Assembly (NCBI GenBank): GCA_002245135.1
Contig: NGBS01000303.1
Location: 115,379 to 179,378, forward strand
DNA from: Proteromonas lacertae
Taxonomy: Eukaryota; Sar; Bigyra; Opalinata; Proteromonadidae
Length of the DNA stretch: 64,000 nt
Direction of reading: 5' to 3'
Of this stretch, positions 49,656-61,638 are shown one piece after another. The first letter of the stretch is position 1, and each line of letters opens with the position of its first letter. The notes under the pieces were generated by a model that was not told the DNA's origin, ran no database searches, and was given only the letters and a program-made list of their open reading frames with translations. Position numbers and translations under genes: made by a program.

Positions 49656-52139
49656 ATGGCCTTTGAAGCATTAGGATTAACAAATGAGTTAGTACAAGCA
49701 GTGGAAGATTTAGAATGGAAGTATAATATTTTTATCTTTTTAATCACATTTCCTTATGTTTCATTTGTTTATAGTCTTCCAACTGATGTTCAAGATGAAG
49801 CTATCCCATTGATATTAGGTGGTGGAGATGTTATGGTTGTATATTTATTTGAATTATGTAAAAATGCATAGGCTTCAGAAACAGGAAGTGGTAAAACAGG
49901 AGCGTTTGCTTTACCTGTATTACAAATAGTATATGAGGTTGTGAAAGGTTTAATGGCACCTGCTGCTTCAAAAATATCATCATCCAATAAAATATACTTT
50001 CAACCCTCAAGATTCTCTAAGAGGCTTTAAAAATAGATTCAACAGGACTTGTATGTGATAGTGCAGCAGCAAAAGCATGGAATGGAAGTAGAGCAAATGC
50101 AGGAGTAAATAGTGGAAAGTTTTACTATGAAGTGAAGATAATAAATGGTTTATGTCGTGTAGGATGGTCAACTGAAAATGGAAATTTAAATTTAGGAACA
50201 TGTCAACAAGGTTTTGGTTATGGTGGTACAGGTAAAAAGTCAAATAATATGAAGTTTGAAGATTATGGAGGATCATTTGGTGATAATGATGTAATTGGTT
50301 GTTATATAGATAAAGACAATGGAATTATTAGTTATACAAAGAATGGGAAAGATTTGGGTGTAGCTTATAAGTTTTCAATAAAAGTATTTCTCCATATAAA
50401 TGATTATATTATGATATAAATAGAATGTATTATATCCAACAGTCTGTATTAAAGGTGGTTCATTATCTGCTAATTTTGGATCTTCACCATTTCAATATCC
50501 TCCAGTAGATAAATCATATATTGGATTAGAAGAAGGCAATTCATCACAAATATTGTTAAATGCTGTTAAAAGTATATTGTGTATAATGATAATATTATAT
50601 AAATAGAAAATGAACCAAAAACTGGTGATAAAAACACAAAAACAGTGAAACTAACAAGAGCAATAATTATCGAACCAACAAAAGACTTAGCAGAACAAAC
50701 CTACAACAATTTAGTAAGTTTCGCAAAGTATTTAACCAATCCAAATATTGAAGTGGAATTATATGTTGGTGGAGAGAGAACTGTACATCCTTGTAATGCT
50801 GATATAGTAGTTGGAACTGCATTCTTTATTCAATCAATGATTAAGAAAGGATTTATTAATGTGAGTAATGTTAAATTCCTTATTCTTGATGAAGCAGATC
50901 AGTATATATATATATATATATATATATTATTTATTTAATTATTAATAATTAGAATGGCAGGTGATAGTAATGGTTTAGCAAGTATTAAGACAATATATTC
51001 ATCATTACCAAAAGGTGAAACTGGTACAGCAAGATTACAAGTTTGTTTCTTCTCTGCAACATTACATTCACCTGAAATTACAAAGTTATCTTCAATGATC
51101 TGTACTAATCCAATTTGGGTTGATTTGAAAGGACCAGATTCAATACCAGATACAGTTTATCATGTATTATACAAAGTAAATTCTGAAAATTTCAAGAATT
51201 GTTTTGACAAATCAAAGAAATATATTACAGATGGTGTACATCAAAGAGATAGAGTTGGTGCTGATGTTCGTTCAAAAGAATCAATTTCTGAAGCTGTAAA
51301 AAGATCAAAATTAGATGTATTGGTGAATATAATAACAACGCTCAAAATAGAACAAGCAATTATATTCTGTAGAACAAATTTAGATTGTGATAATTTAGAG
51401 AAATATTTAATTCAAATTGGTGGAGGTAAAGGTGTAAAATTAGGAGATGTAAAGGGTGTAGAAAATCCATTCAGTTGTTGCGTTGTGGCTGGTTGGAGAA
51501 GTAATGAAGAAAGAAGAAAGAATTTAGATGCATTTAGAAATGGTGAAATTAGATTGCTAATTTGTACAGATGTAGCAGCAAGAGGAATTGATATTCAAGT
51601 ATATTATTATTATTATTATTATATATTTGTTATAGGGATTACCATATGTGATAAATATGACATTACCAGATGTAATTGAGAATTACATTCACAGAATTGG
51701 CAGAGTAGGTAGACAAGGTGTAATGGGAGTGGCAATATCAGTAATATCAGAAGATAATGAAGAAAAAGTGTGGTATCATAGTAACTGTAAGAATAAAGGA
51801 ATTAACTGTTTTAATACGAAATTGACAGACCAAGGTGGATGTTGTATTTGGTTTAATGAAAAGTCTTTGAAAGAACAGATTGAAGTTAGAATTAAGCAAA
51901 AAATACCTGTTATGAGTGATGATTTTAAATTACCTTCAGGTGTTGTAGTAGGTGGTCCAATGATTATAAAAGATCAATATGCAGAGTCTATTAAGATACA
52001 TTTAGCAGCTATTGAGAGCAATGCTCAAGAATTACAGAAATTAGAAATTTTAAGTCAAAATAGCTATTGGAATTTAATTATGCAGAATCATCCAGAACCA
52101 CGTAATGAAGATATGTCTGCAATAACAACCGATCATTAG
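49656..52139 (+). CDS. DDX1: DDX1-type DEAD-box RNA helicase with SPRY insertion
   Basis: Eight exons, about 735 aa (human DDX1 is 740). Helicase motifs: Q-motif region LPTDVQDEAIPLI, Walker A ASETGSGKTGAF, then the DDX1-specific SPRY insertion (KFYYEVKIINGLCRVGWST), motif Ia-like EPTKDLAEQT, DEADQ, FSATLHS, FCRTNLDCDNLE, CTDVAARGIDIQ and YIHRIGRVGR. DDX1 works in the tRNA ligase complex and in RNA-granule and double-strand-break RNA metabolism. As sequenced there are two +1 shifts in A runs at 49989-49992 and 50029-50033; the protein between them (FNPQDSLRGF) matches DDX1 only in the middle frame, so both are probably base-calling errors and the gene intact. Confidence 0.92.
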
Positions 52140-52185
52140 AAACATAAAATAAATACTTAATTTTTTGTAATTATTCACTATACTG

Positions 52186-53000
52186 TTATTGTTTTAATGG
52201 AATATTAAATATTTTATTTCCTATTTTACAAATTATCTCTTCAATATTAAAATCATTTGATATATCCTCCCAATCCTCGTCAATTTCTTCCCAATCCAAT
52301 TTTCCAGGACATGAAGCAACAGACATATGAGGAATAGCAGGTTCATAATATACAGGTTGAGAATATAGTTTCATTACTTTATCTACACTGTTTATTAAAT
52401 CACAGATTTCTTTTGCTCCTTTACTGATATAGAATGATGCAAATGATCTACTATAATCTTCATTGTTAAATAGAGTGTATCCAGAAAAATTGAGATGAAA
52501 AGGTTTATTACTAGAGATATAGGAACGTATTGAATCAACAAAAGGTTCTATTTGATGTTTTCGAAGGACAAAACTTTTTGATAAGCTGATATGAAATGTA
52601 CCATCAAATTCTAACTCATCAGATAACAACTTCAGTGGTTTCTTTCCCTCATTATACTGACTTATTGATTCTACTACATGCTTGGCTTTGTTTAGAATAT
52701 ATTTATTGTCTCCTTTGACTATTTGCATATAGAATATTTATTTTATACTAGGAATATATACTAAAGAAGGCCAATTACCATCAACATGCGCAAACCTTCT
52801 TTTCTTTCCATTTTCATCAACTATTGGCTCATTTACATTATCTAATCATGTTATTTATGTTATATATACCTGGTTTAAATCCATCTGGCAATGGAAGTTT
52901 TATTTTTGCTTTAGTGCCTGTCTCATTTATTTTAATTCTTTTTGGGGTGTTTATTTCATCTTCATCACTCGAACTTCCATAGTTTTTCAACAAATCCATT
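52186..53000 (-). CDS. USB1: USB1/Mpn1 U6 snRNA phosphodiesterase
   Basis: Three exons, about 250 aa, starting MDLLKNYGSSSDEDE, which is the usual acidic USB1 N-terminus. The 2H phosphoesterase fold is shown by two HxS motifs: FHISLSKSFVLRKHQI and AIPHMSVASCPGKL. A conserved FAHVDGNWPSLVYI segment leads into the domain. USB1 trims the 3' oligo(U) tail of U6 snRNA and leaves a terminal phosphate; it fits an organism with a working spliceosome and many introns. Convergent with DDX1, 46 bp apart. Confidence 0.9.
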
Positions 53001-53173
53001 TTTATCTAGGCTTGATTCCCTGGTTGTCAAGCCTAAACTTAGTTTTGTTTATTTATGCTATTCATTGTTTCAGCCAGGATTAATATTCAATTATATCTTT
53101 TAGTTAATGAAATAACGTCTAAATAATAAAAATAAACCATAAAATTGAGATAATATTATGTATATAAAGTGTA
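53001..53173. other. Intergenic region, USB1 promoter and PDS5 3' end
   Basis: About 173 bp, AT-rich; no motif recognised. Confidence 0.35.
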
Positions 53174-56100
53174 TTATTTCTTAGTTTTCTTTACTCTACT
53201 CATTCTATATGAACTAATTTTTGTATTGTCCTTTTTGTCAGAATATAGTTTTCTTTTCGAAGGTGTAGGTGTAACTGTTTTCTTTGGTGAAGATTTCTTT
53301 GATTTTGGTGTTGATTTTACTTCTGTAATCTTTCTTTTCATTGGAACTATTACATCATCATCATCTTCTTCTTCATCATCCATTAATTCTCTTCCTTTTC
53401 TCTTAGAAGGTGTAAATGAAGTAATTTTCTTTTGTTTAACTGGTGATTGTTTTGGTTTGCTTATTCTGGGTGTAGGTTTTGTTTCTTCGTTTAAATCTTC
53501 ATCATTATCTTCATTATCTTCTTCTTCTTCATTATCTGATAATTCTTCTATTTTTTGTCGTTTCAATCCTCTCTTTATCTTATAATCTTTTTTCTGTGTT
53601 TCTTTTTTGCCTTTTTCTTCATTTTCTTTAACAGATTTTCTATTTGATGATTTCTTTGGTTTTGATTCTGCTATTTCTGCTTCCTCTTCTTCATTTTCTT
53701 CTTTATCATCATCTTCTTCTTTTGATTGTTGTGTTTTCTTCTGTTTAGACTGTCTCTTATTTACATCTCTTTTCTTTACACCTTCATTCTTTTTTTCTGC
53801 CTTTTTACTAGTGTTTTTCTTTGGTTTTGATTGTTCCATTGTTTCTTCATCATCACTTCCTTCATCTTCAGGATATAAACTTGGTAATTCATCATCATCA
53901 TCTTCTTCTTCTTCTTCTTCTTCTACAACTTTATTATTTTTTTTACTCTTTTCATCTTCTTCAACTTTATCAAAATCTATCTTTCTAGGTTTAAATTGTT
54001 TAACAGAATTTGTTTTTCTTCCTTTTGTTGTTGAAGAAGATGATGTTGATAATAATTCTTTACTCTTTACAGAACTAACAGGAGTAGTTGATGTAGAATT
54101 AGATGCTTTATTCAATTCTTTAATTGAACTATTTATTCTAGACTTATAAACTGATCCAGGAGTTGAAGATTTTCGAGGTGTTCTGAAACTATATATATAT
54201 ATATATAACAAATAAATTATGTATACTTTTTCACTTCAATATCAACAACACAATCAATTTTATTATTTGTTCTAATAAACAAAGTATTTGGTAGATAAAC
54301 TGGACCATCATATGGCCTTCCAGCATAATTAGCAGTCTTTTTATCAAACATCTTTATAGCCATCGAAGTGAATATTGCTAAGTATTTATTATCAGGATCT
54401 TTTTTATCTTTACAGTATAACATTCTATCCAAGATCTTTGCAATAAAATCTTTATTATCTCCATTCTTATCCACTATTACATCTAGGCACATATGAATAT
54501 AGTTCTGCTGTTCATCATAGTTAGATTGTTTAGGTTCTGCATCTAATTTTCTATAATTTGCAATCACATGTAACAAGTAAATAATGCAATATTCTACTAA
54601 ATTCCTATATCTTTCTAAGTCATTGTAACTATTTTGTATAATAATATTATCCTCTTTTATTTGAGATGCTTCACTATATGTTCTATCATATCGTATTCTT
54701 TGTTGTATAACAGATTCATTGAAATATTCATATGCTTTTGCCAGCAAACTTCTTATCTTCATTGGCAGCTAATGCGAAGATCACAAAGAATGGATAATGC
54801 AAATTGTATTTACTGATACTGTAACGAACTTTCTCAAGATATTTCCACTGGAAATCTTCATCTTCATGTTTAATGAAGAAACACAAATCTTGAAGTAAGT
54901 CAGTCTTAACTTCAATATATTCAGCAATTTGACTATTACAATATAAATAATAATAATAATATACAGTCTTCTGGCTGCTTTTATAGTTTGAAATATTGCT
55001 GTATATAATAACAAATTCTTCTCATTCTGAGATAATATATCTTGATTCTTCAACAGATTACCTTCATACCTCATCACTTTATATAGATAGGATAAAATAT
55101 TCTCAAAATATATGGTGTAATCAACCAAATCACCTCCTTCATATCTCCATAAGAACATTCCATATACTTTAAGGATTAAACTTTTAATAATAACACTTCG
55201 TCTAATACTTCTACCTGGTTTTTCAGTTTCTTCATATTTTAACAGCTTTTCATTCATTGCTTTGATTATACTTTTACATCTATCTTTATCAGTAAAGTAT
55301 TTGCATTGATATTTTATTAACATTCTTAGACTTATTAAATGTGATTCTAAGTTTGGATTGTCATAACTTAATGCATTTACATCTAATAATTCTTTAACAA
55401 AGTTATCATCTTTAGTTAAAAATGGTGGATGGAGTAATAGGATTGAGCTATATTTAATCAAACTCTTATCTTTATATTCAGTTGATTGTGTAAATTGCAT
55501 TAAACGTTCTTTGTATTCTTTTATATTGGATTTATCAATATCATTATTTGATTGAATAATATTCGATAATAACTTCAACTACATAAATAAAAATAATAAA
55601 ATAATAATCTATACAACCATATTTATTCTTTTACTGTCTTTACTATCCTCAACAAACTCAAATAATAATTCAATACAGGAAACAGGAAAGATGTTTGCAT
55701 CCATACACGAAATATCATATAAAAATGATAATATAATATCATAATTCTTTTGTAGAATTTCTTCACTTGATAATATTTCATTAAATATGCATTCCTTTAT
55801 AAATATAATAATTATATATACAATTATCTCTTTATTAACAATAAACTGAGCAATTAATGTATAAACAATAACATAACATTCATTTCCCCACGTTTTATCT
55901 TTAAGTAATTCCATAAATGATCTATAGGCATCTTTATATGATATATCATTAGATAATAAATTATTCAACATCTCATTCAATTTCTTATTATTTGATTTTT
56001 CTAACTTTCTTATTTGTGTAATAGTTAGATTGAATGATGATCTACATTTTGCTAGTGTCATTTCACTTAATCTAGTTTTTCTCTCATTCATAAAATCTAT

Positions 56101-57969
56101 TAATAATTTTTTTGCTCTATATATTACATAATAATAAATATATAAAAGAAATATATACGAAATTTTTCTTTTAATCAGTTTCATAAACATATTTCTATTC
56201 TCTTCTTCCATTTCTATAAATGTTGCTATTAAAATCTTGGCTCTGACACTACTACTCTTATCTGGTGGTAATATATTCTCTTGAATCGATCTTAATAGTA
56301 CATCTATCACATCATTACATATATACAACTTCACCATCTCATTCGGAATTACTAAAAACCTTTTTATTTTGTTATATTCTTTCTTTAATGATGATATTTG
56401 AAATGTATTATGTTGGATTATGGTTTTAGTAACTGTTCCTTTATATATATTACTTAATCCACTAATTGCCATTTTTTTCAATTCAATTTCTTTATCTATC
56501 ATTCTTATACACATATTACTTATTTCATTTTCAGTGAATAGGTTGGGATACATTACACACGTTGTACAAAGATTTTCAAATGCAATTTTTCTAACTGTAG
56601 GAGATGTATCATTTAATCTACCATTACAACAACTCTTTACTTCATCTTTTAATTTATCATTATTATCTAATATTATCAATGTACATTGGGATGACATAAT
56701 TATTCTAACTTCTTCGTTTAAATCTGTATAAAATCTATTCAATTTGTTTTCTTGACTTGATTCTAATGTTGGACAAAGAGTAATTATTTTAGTGATGGTT
56801 ATTAATTCATGTAAACGTTCTTTAGTTGAATTTGATACTAATTCTAATTGAGGTAATATTGATTTACCAAAATCTTCTGATATTTCAACCAATTTGAGAA
56901 TAATATCTATTTCCTATTTCAACAATAATAAATAAATATACAGTAATTAATTTCTCAGCTTCTTTAAAATGTTTTATTTGAGTTTCTTTATTACTTATAT
57001 CATCTTTCTTTATGTTATTCTTTTTATTCATTACTAGTACGTCATTATCATCATCATCTTCTTCATCATCATCCTCTTCCATTTCCTTTTCTTCTTCTTC
57101 TTCCTCCTCCTCATCATCATCATCTTTTTCTTCTTCTTCTTCTTCTTCTATTTCATTACCATCATCGTATAATTCCAATTCCATTTTACCATTATAAACA
57201 CTTATTACTACATCTATTAATATCTGTTTATGTTCCTTTATGATTCCCTCCATTATATTATTTATATACTTCAGCATCTCACTTTTACCTTGTAATTTGA
57301 TTTGTTCATAATATCGAGAAAGAACAAAAATTAACAATTGATCATTCAACATATACAATTTACTGAATATATTCATCAACAAATTGCTAATCTTCCTTTT
57401 ATCATTGTCTGATACTCTAGATTGCATGAATGAATATAAATTTTCGATGTATGGCTTTATTATTGAATTTTCATAATCTGGTAATGTCTTTAATGCTATT
57501 ACCTCTACTTGTGTGGTTGCTGTTGTTAGATACTCAATTAAGTCGTTGAATAGCTTCAAGTTCTTTTTATCGTTATCAAATACATTTAAATGTTGAATTA
57601 TAAGAGATAAAACTTTCTCAAAATCAATCATTTTGTTATTAAGACTCATAATCATAGCTAAGCATAATGTCAAATATCTATCTGCTTCCTATTCAATAAT
57701 AAATAATATAATATTCATACCTTGCTATATGATTCTTTTGAACTAAGTAATACTATCTTTTCAACCAGATCATCCTCAACAAGCTTTTCTGGAGTGTGAT
57801 AAATCCTTTCAACATATTTTACTGCTTCTTTTAAAACATTAACCAACTCTTGCCCTTCAGCATACTCAAGGTCTTGTATATTAAACTCAATCTCTGTATT
57901 TTGTGAATCTGATACCTGGCTACTATCCTCATTTTCTTCAATTTGGGCTGCAACTTTCTTTCTTGGCAT
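53174..57969 (-). CDS. PDS5: PDS5 sister chromatid cohesion cofactor
   Basis: About nine exons, about 1500 aa. Starts MPRKKVAAQIEENE. A HEAT-repeat body runs to about 54220; its order matches PDS5: early segments (IIEYLTT-type repeats, PQLELVSNSTKERL as in PDS5 MPQLEFKLKSNDGEERL), VRKIAFENLCTTCVMYPNLF, a region FLVIPNEMVKLYICNDVID, and the terminal repeat with LPNTLF before the tail. An acidic insert (about 57170-57040) lies in the second exon. The C-terminal ~340 residues are lysine-rich with TPRK, TPSKRK and SPKK motifs, typical of the AT-hook-like PDS5 tail. PDS5 binds cohesin (Scc1), recruits Wapl and Eco1. Sequence is diverged, so the call rests on order and tail. Confidence 0.75.
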
Positions 57970-58006
57970 GTTCTATGAGTATTTTCTTGCTAAGAACAAA
58001 TATTAA

Positions 58007-58020
58007 TTTTCGCGCCAAAA
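58007..58020. promoter_or_regulatory. E2F/DP-like site upstream of PDS5
   Basis: TTTTCGCGCCAAAA, a near-perfect palindromic E2F consensus (TTTSGCGCS), sits 38 bp upstream of the PDS5 start codon. It is the only CGCG run I noticed in a non-coding region of that kind, in DNA that is about three quarters A+T, so chance occurrence is unlikely. It suggests G1/S-phase transcription of PDS5. Confidence 0.7.
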
Positions 58021-58082
58021 TTCAGATTTTGAAACTAGTGATAATAAACACATATATATGATAAAATAAATATATAATCTAT

Positions 58083-58614
58083 TTAACTAACTAAATGACA
58101 GTTCAGAGATTTGATTTCTTCAACATATCTATTATCATAAGTTTGAATATCAACTCCATTGTCTTTCAATAATCTATATCCTTCACATATCACAAAATTA
58201 TCAGGTTCATTAACACCCATATACACTCTTTTTATTCCACTTTCCAATATTCTTTCACAACAACTCTTTTTACCTGATAATCTCTTACTACAAGGTTCCA
58301 TCGTTGTAAATCTACACAAATATTACATCATTCATATACAATATGCATTCTGACATATTAATATTTGACATTTTGAATAGTTTCGATAAAGCATTCTACA
58401 ATTAAACACCTATTATACCTCTTCTGCATGAGTACCTGCTGCCATTTCTCTACTGTATCTATACAAATTATAATTTATAATTATACCCTGTGGCTAGAAT
58501 ATTGAACTTCATATCAGTAATTACACATCCCACATTATATGCAGTCTGCACACTTTCACATTTTCTAGCTTCTTCAATTGATTTTATAATAGCAATGTTT
58601 ATTCCTTCATTCAT
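58083..58614 (-). CDS. Rib2-like DRAP deaminase (riboflavin pathway)
   Basis: Four exons, about 145 aa. The zinc site of the cytidine-deaminase fold is complete once spliced: GTHAEENALSK gives the HxE ligand and base, and [20 protein letters not shown] gives the two cysteines. The wording [19 protein letters not shown] and GVNEPDNFV matches the deaminase domain of fungal Rib2, which acts on 2,5-diamino-6-ribitylamino-pyrimidinone 5'-phosphate in riboflavin synthesis. Here it is a stand-alone domain without the pseudouridine synthase part of yeast Rib2. Other small CDA-fold deaminases are possible. Start is 48 bp from the divergent transporter. Confidence 0.75.
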
Positions 58615-58662
58615 TATTGTTCATTACTAAATTATATTCGTTTCAGAAATTGTGTTTTTTAA

Positions 58663-60650
58663 ATGAAGGAAGAAGGTGTAGTAATATCTGAGGATAGGTC
58701 ATTGCTAAATGTAAGATAATATACGGTATATTGAATGATAGGATAATGATCGTCCATTGTCTGAAAGAAAGAAAACATCGTTTGGAAGAAAGATAATGAA
58801 TTTTTTAACGATGATCTTCCCCTGCATAAAATGGATGTACAGGTATGATATGTTTTATCTTATTTTAGTTATACTTTCAATGATTTGCAGAAAGATGCAC
58901 TAGCCGGAATTACCATTGCAGTAATTGTTCTTCCACAAGTATAAAAATGCTATATGATATTATTTTTAGGGTTTAGCTTATGCCAATTTAGCTAGTTTAC
59001 CTCCAGTTTATGGCTTATATACTTCATTATTCCCCCCTCTCATTTACATGTATATGGGTACATCTAATCAAATGCATATTGGACCTTTTGCGTTGAGTAT
59101 AATTCAATTAATTTTTATTCTAATCTGAGAATAGTCTCAATGATGGTAGTTAGTATTTGTTCTCCAGTAGTCAGTCCAGAAGATGCAGATGAATATGTAA
59201 AAGTCACTATGAATCTTAGTTTAGTATGTGGAGTAATATTAGTGATTTGGGGAATATTAAGGCTTGGAATAATCACTTCATTACTTTCTGATCCAATATT
59301 AAATGCATTTACTACAGCCAGTGCCTTCAATATAGCATCATCACAATTCAAATATTTATTTGGTTTGAGTAAATATATGACTAAGAGAGGACCATTTGCT
59401 TATCAATGTTATTATTTATTTAAATCAATACAACATACTAATTTCTATGCTTTAGCGATCAGTATGACTTCCTTAGTGTTTATTATAACAACTAAAAGAT
59501 TGAATAAAAGATATTGTAAGAAAATTCCAATACCAGTAGAATTAATAGTTGTTATAATATTTACATCATTAAGTGCTGCTATTAATTTTGAGAAACATTT
59601 CAATATAGAAATATTAAGAGAAATCCCTTCAGGTTTACCACCACTTAAACCACCTTCACTTAAATATACATCACAACTATTAGTGCCAGGTCTAACCTTA
59701 TCATTAATCATCTATGCAGTTGGTATATCGATTGGTAAAACATTTGCTAGACAATTTGGATATAGAATTGATCCTAATCAAGAGTTAATCGCTGGTGGTT
59801 GTGCTAATTTAGTTGGTTGTTGTGTTAGTGCATATCCTGCAGCTGGATCATTGTCCAGAAGTGCAATTGCAGCTTCAATGGGAGCTTTAACACCATTACA
59901 TAATATGTTTTCAGTTATAATTATTGCATTATCATTGTTGTTCTTTACCTCATTATTATATTCATTACCTCAAGCTGTACTTGGTGCAATTGTAGTTGCT
60001 GCTTTTGAGAAATTGATATTACAATTATTAGATACAAGAATATTATATAAACAAACCAGAATCGAGTTTTTTGAATATATTTTCTGTTTTATAATGACAT
60101 GTGTATTTGACACTCAAATTGGTTTATATAGTGGATTAGGATTAAGTTTTGTAGCAATGATTGGTCAATTAATCTATGCTTCTGGAGCGAAGAATTTGTG
60201 GAATGAAACGAAGAATATTGTTAATATTGATATAGACTCAGAACAAGTGAGTGAATGTACAGTGATTAATATCAAATTCCATTCATGTCTGTATTATATC
60301 AATAAAGAAGTGATATTCAATAAAATTATCAAAACATTCCCTACATCACCTATGTTAATGAAATACGTGTTAGATTTTACTGATTGTAATTTAATTGACA
60401 ACAGTGCAATGATTATGATTACAGATTTGGTTAAAACAATAATAGAGAAGAATATGACTGTCACTGAGACTGGAGCTTCTGCATTTTTGAATCAACAATT
60501 TATTTTATATGGTACTACATTTTCACCTGTATATTTATTTAGCGTTTTTATATTTATATTGAATAGGCTGATAAAGAACCTGCACCTAGCTCAATATCTG
60601 AAGGTGATTTGGTAATGAATGAGAAGAGTTCAATTCTGATGATCCAATAA
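58663..60650 (+). CDS. SulP/SLC26 anion transporter
   Basis: About six exons, about 600 aa. The N-terminus leads into the SulP core: DALAGITIAVIVLPQGLAYANLASLPPVYGLYTSLFPP is the family signature before the first helices, followed by STYLM-type helices with RLGIITSLLSDPILNAFTTASA, GCCVSAYPAAGSLSRSAIAAS and a C-terminal STAS-like domain (YVLDFTDCNLIDNSAMIMI). SulP proteins carry sulfate, oxalate, chloride or bicarbonate across membranes; the substrate cannot be told here. The C-terminus after the STAS domain is short. The last intron donor lies at about 60529, and the frame ends ILMIQ at 60650. Confidence 0.88.
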
Positions 60651-61076
60651 GCATTATCTTATTGATTATGAATGTTTTACTTGTTTTATTTGGATTTTGA
60701 GTATGGTGACGTGTTACCGTTACGCGTAGGACGGTAATAAATAACACTCTTGTTCTACTTTAAATATCAATTTTCATTATATTCTGTAATTTATTTATCA
60801 CTATAAAACTCTTAACATGTTTATGGAATATCACTGTTATTATGGTTGAAGAAATGATTTTATGAATCTATTTCTTTTGATATTACAACAATGAATTAAC
60901 AGAAGGTATTTTTATGACATAATTATCTCTTAAACAACTCAAATTTTTAAAAATAAAAAAATCTTTTCGGTTACACATTATTGATGAAACACATAACCGT
61001 TTCTTTGATTATCAAATCATTTATAAATTACTTTACTAGCATTTTCGTTTTTGAAATACATAATTAGATTTAGACT
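60651..61076 (+). promoter_or_regulatory. Intergenic region with CRE/MCB-like island
   Basis: About 426 bp, mostly very AT-rich. At 60704-60737 a rare GC-richer patch holds TGACGT (CRE half), ACGCGT (MCB core) and an inverted pair TTACCGT...ACGGTAA with a 10-base loop. It lies downstream of the transporter and about 340 bp upstream of the next gene. The rest shows nothing specific. Confidence 0.4.
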
Positions 61077-61503
61077 ATGGCTGTATATTATTCAATTTAT
61101 AGATATATAGGGTTGTGATGTTAGATGTGTTATCCACGTTTGTGGTATAATCCTTTCACTTTGTTACCTTCTTAATGCTATTCTCATCATTATTGATTGT
61201 CATTCCACTAATTGCATTATATGGATGGTAATTGATATTATTCTCTTCATCGTTGTAGCAGGTTTAGAAGCGACAGAGTTATTGGCATGTGCCATCTGTC
61301 ACTGCCTTGACTGTTGTTTACAATACCTTAAACCAGCAATTTGGAGATTTGTATTTTATTTAGTCTTGAACTTTACTTGGGGTGGTATTGGAGCAGGTGG
61401 TTTTGGATGGATACCAGGAGTTTGTGCTATAATCATGTGTATTCTGTATGGATATCTTGCATTCTGTGAAGGAGGAAGTTTCCATGTAAATACCAAGACA
61501 TAA
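61077..61503 (+). CDS. Small Cys-rich multi-spanning membrane protein
   Basis: A 6-nt first exon (Met-Ala) is joined across intron 61083-61110 (28 nt) to one long exon, giving about 132 aa. The chain has three or four hydrophobic segments and many Cys (CDVRCVIHVCG, ELLACAICHCLDCC). The last part (LNFTWGGIG...FGWIPGVCAIIMCILYGY) resembles the Pmp3/UPF0057 pattern NLLLTLLGWIPGVIHALYVL, so a small plasma-membrane or ER protein is likely. Family link is tentative; the mini-exon start is the only way I found to reach an ATG in frame, although the ATG at 61225 would give a shorter product. Confidence 0.5.
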
Positions 61504-61638
61504 ACTAGTATTATTCTTTTCTTTTGATATTAGAAAATGTTTTGTAGTTGGGGTTGTTAAATAAGTTAAATAGAAATAATTCATCTATATATCGCTTATA
61601 ATCAAGATAAAAAATTCAAATTTTTTAAACGATCAAAA

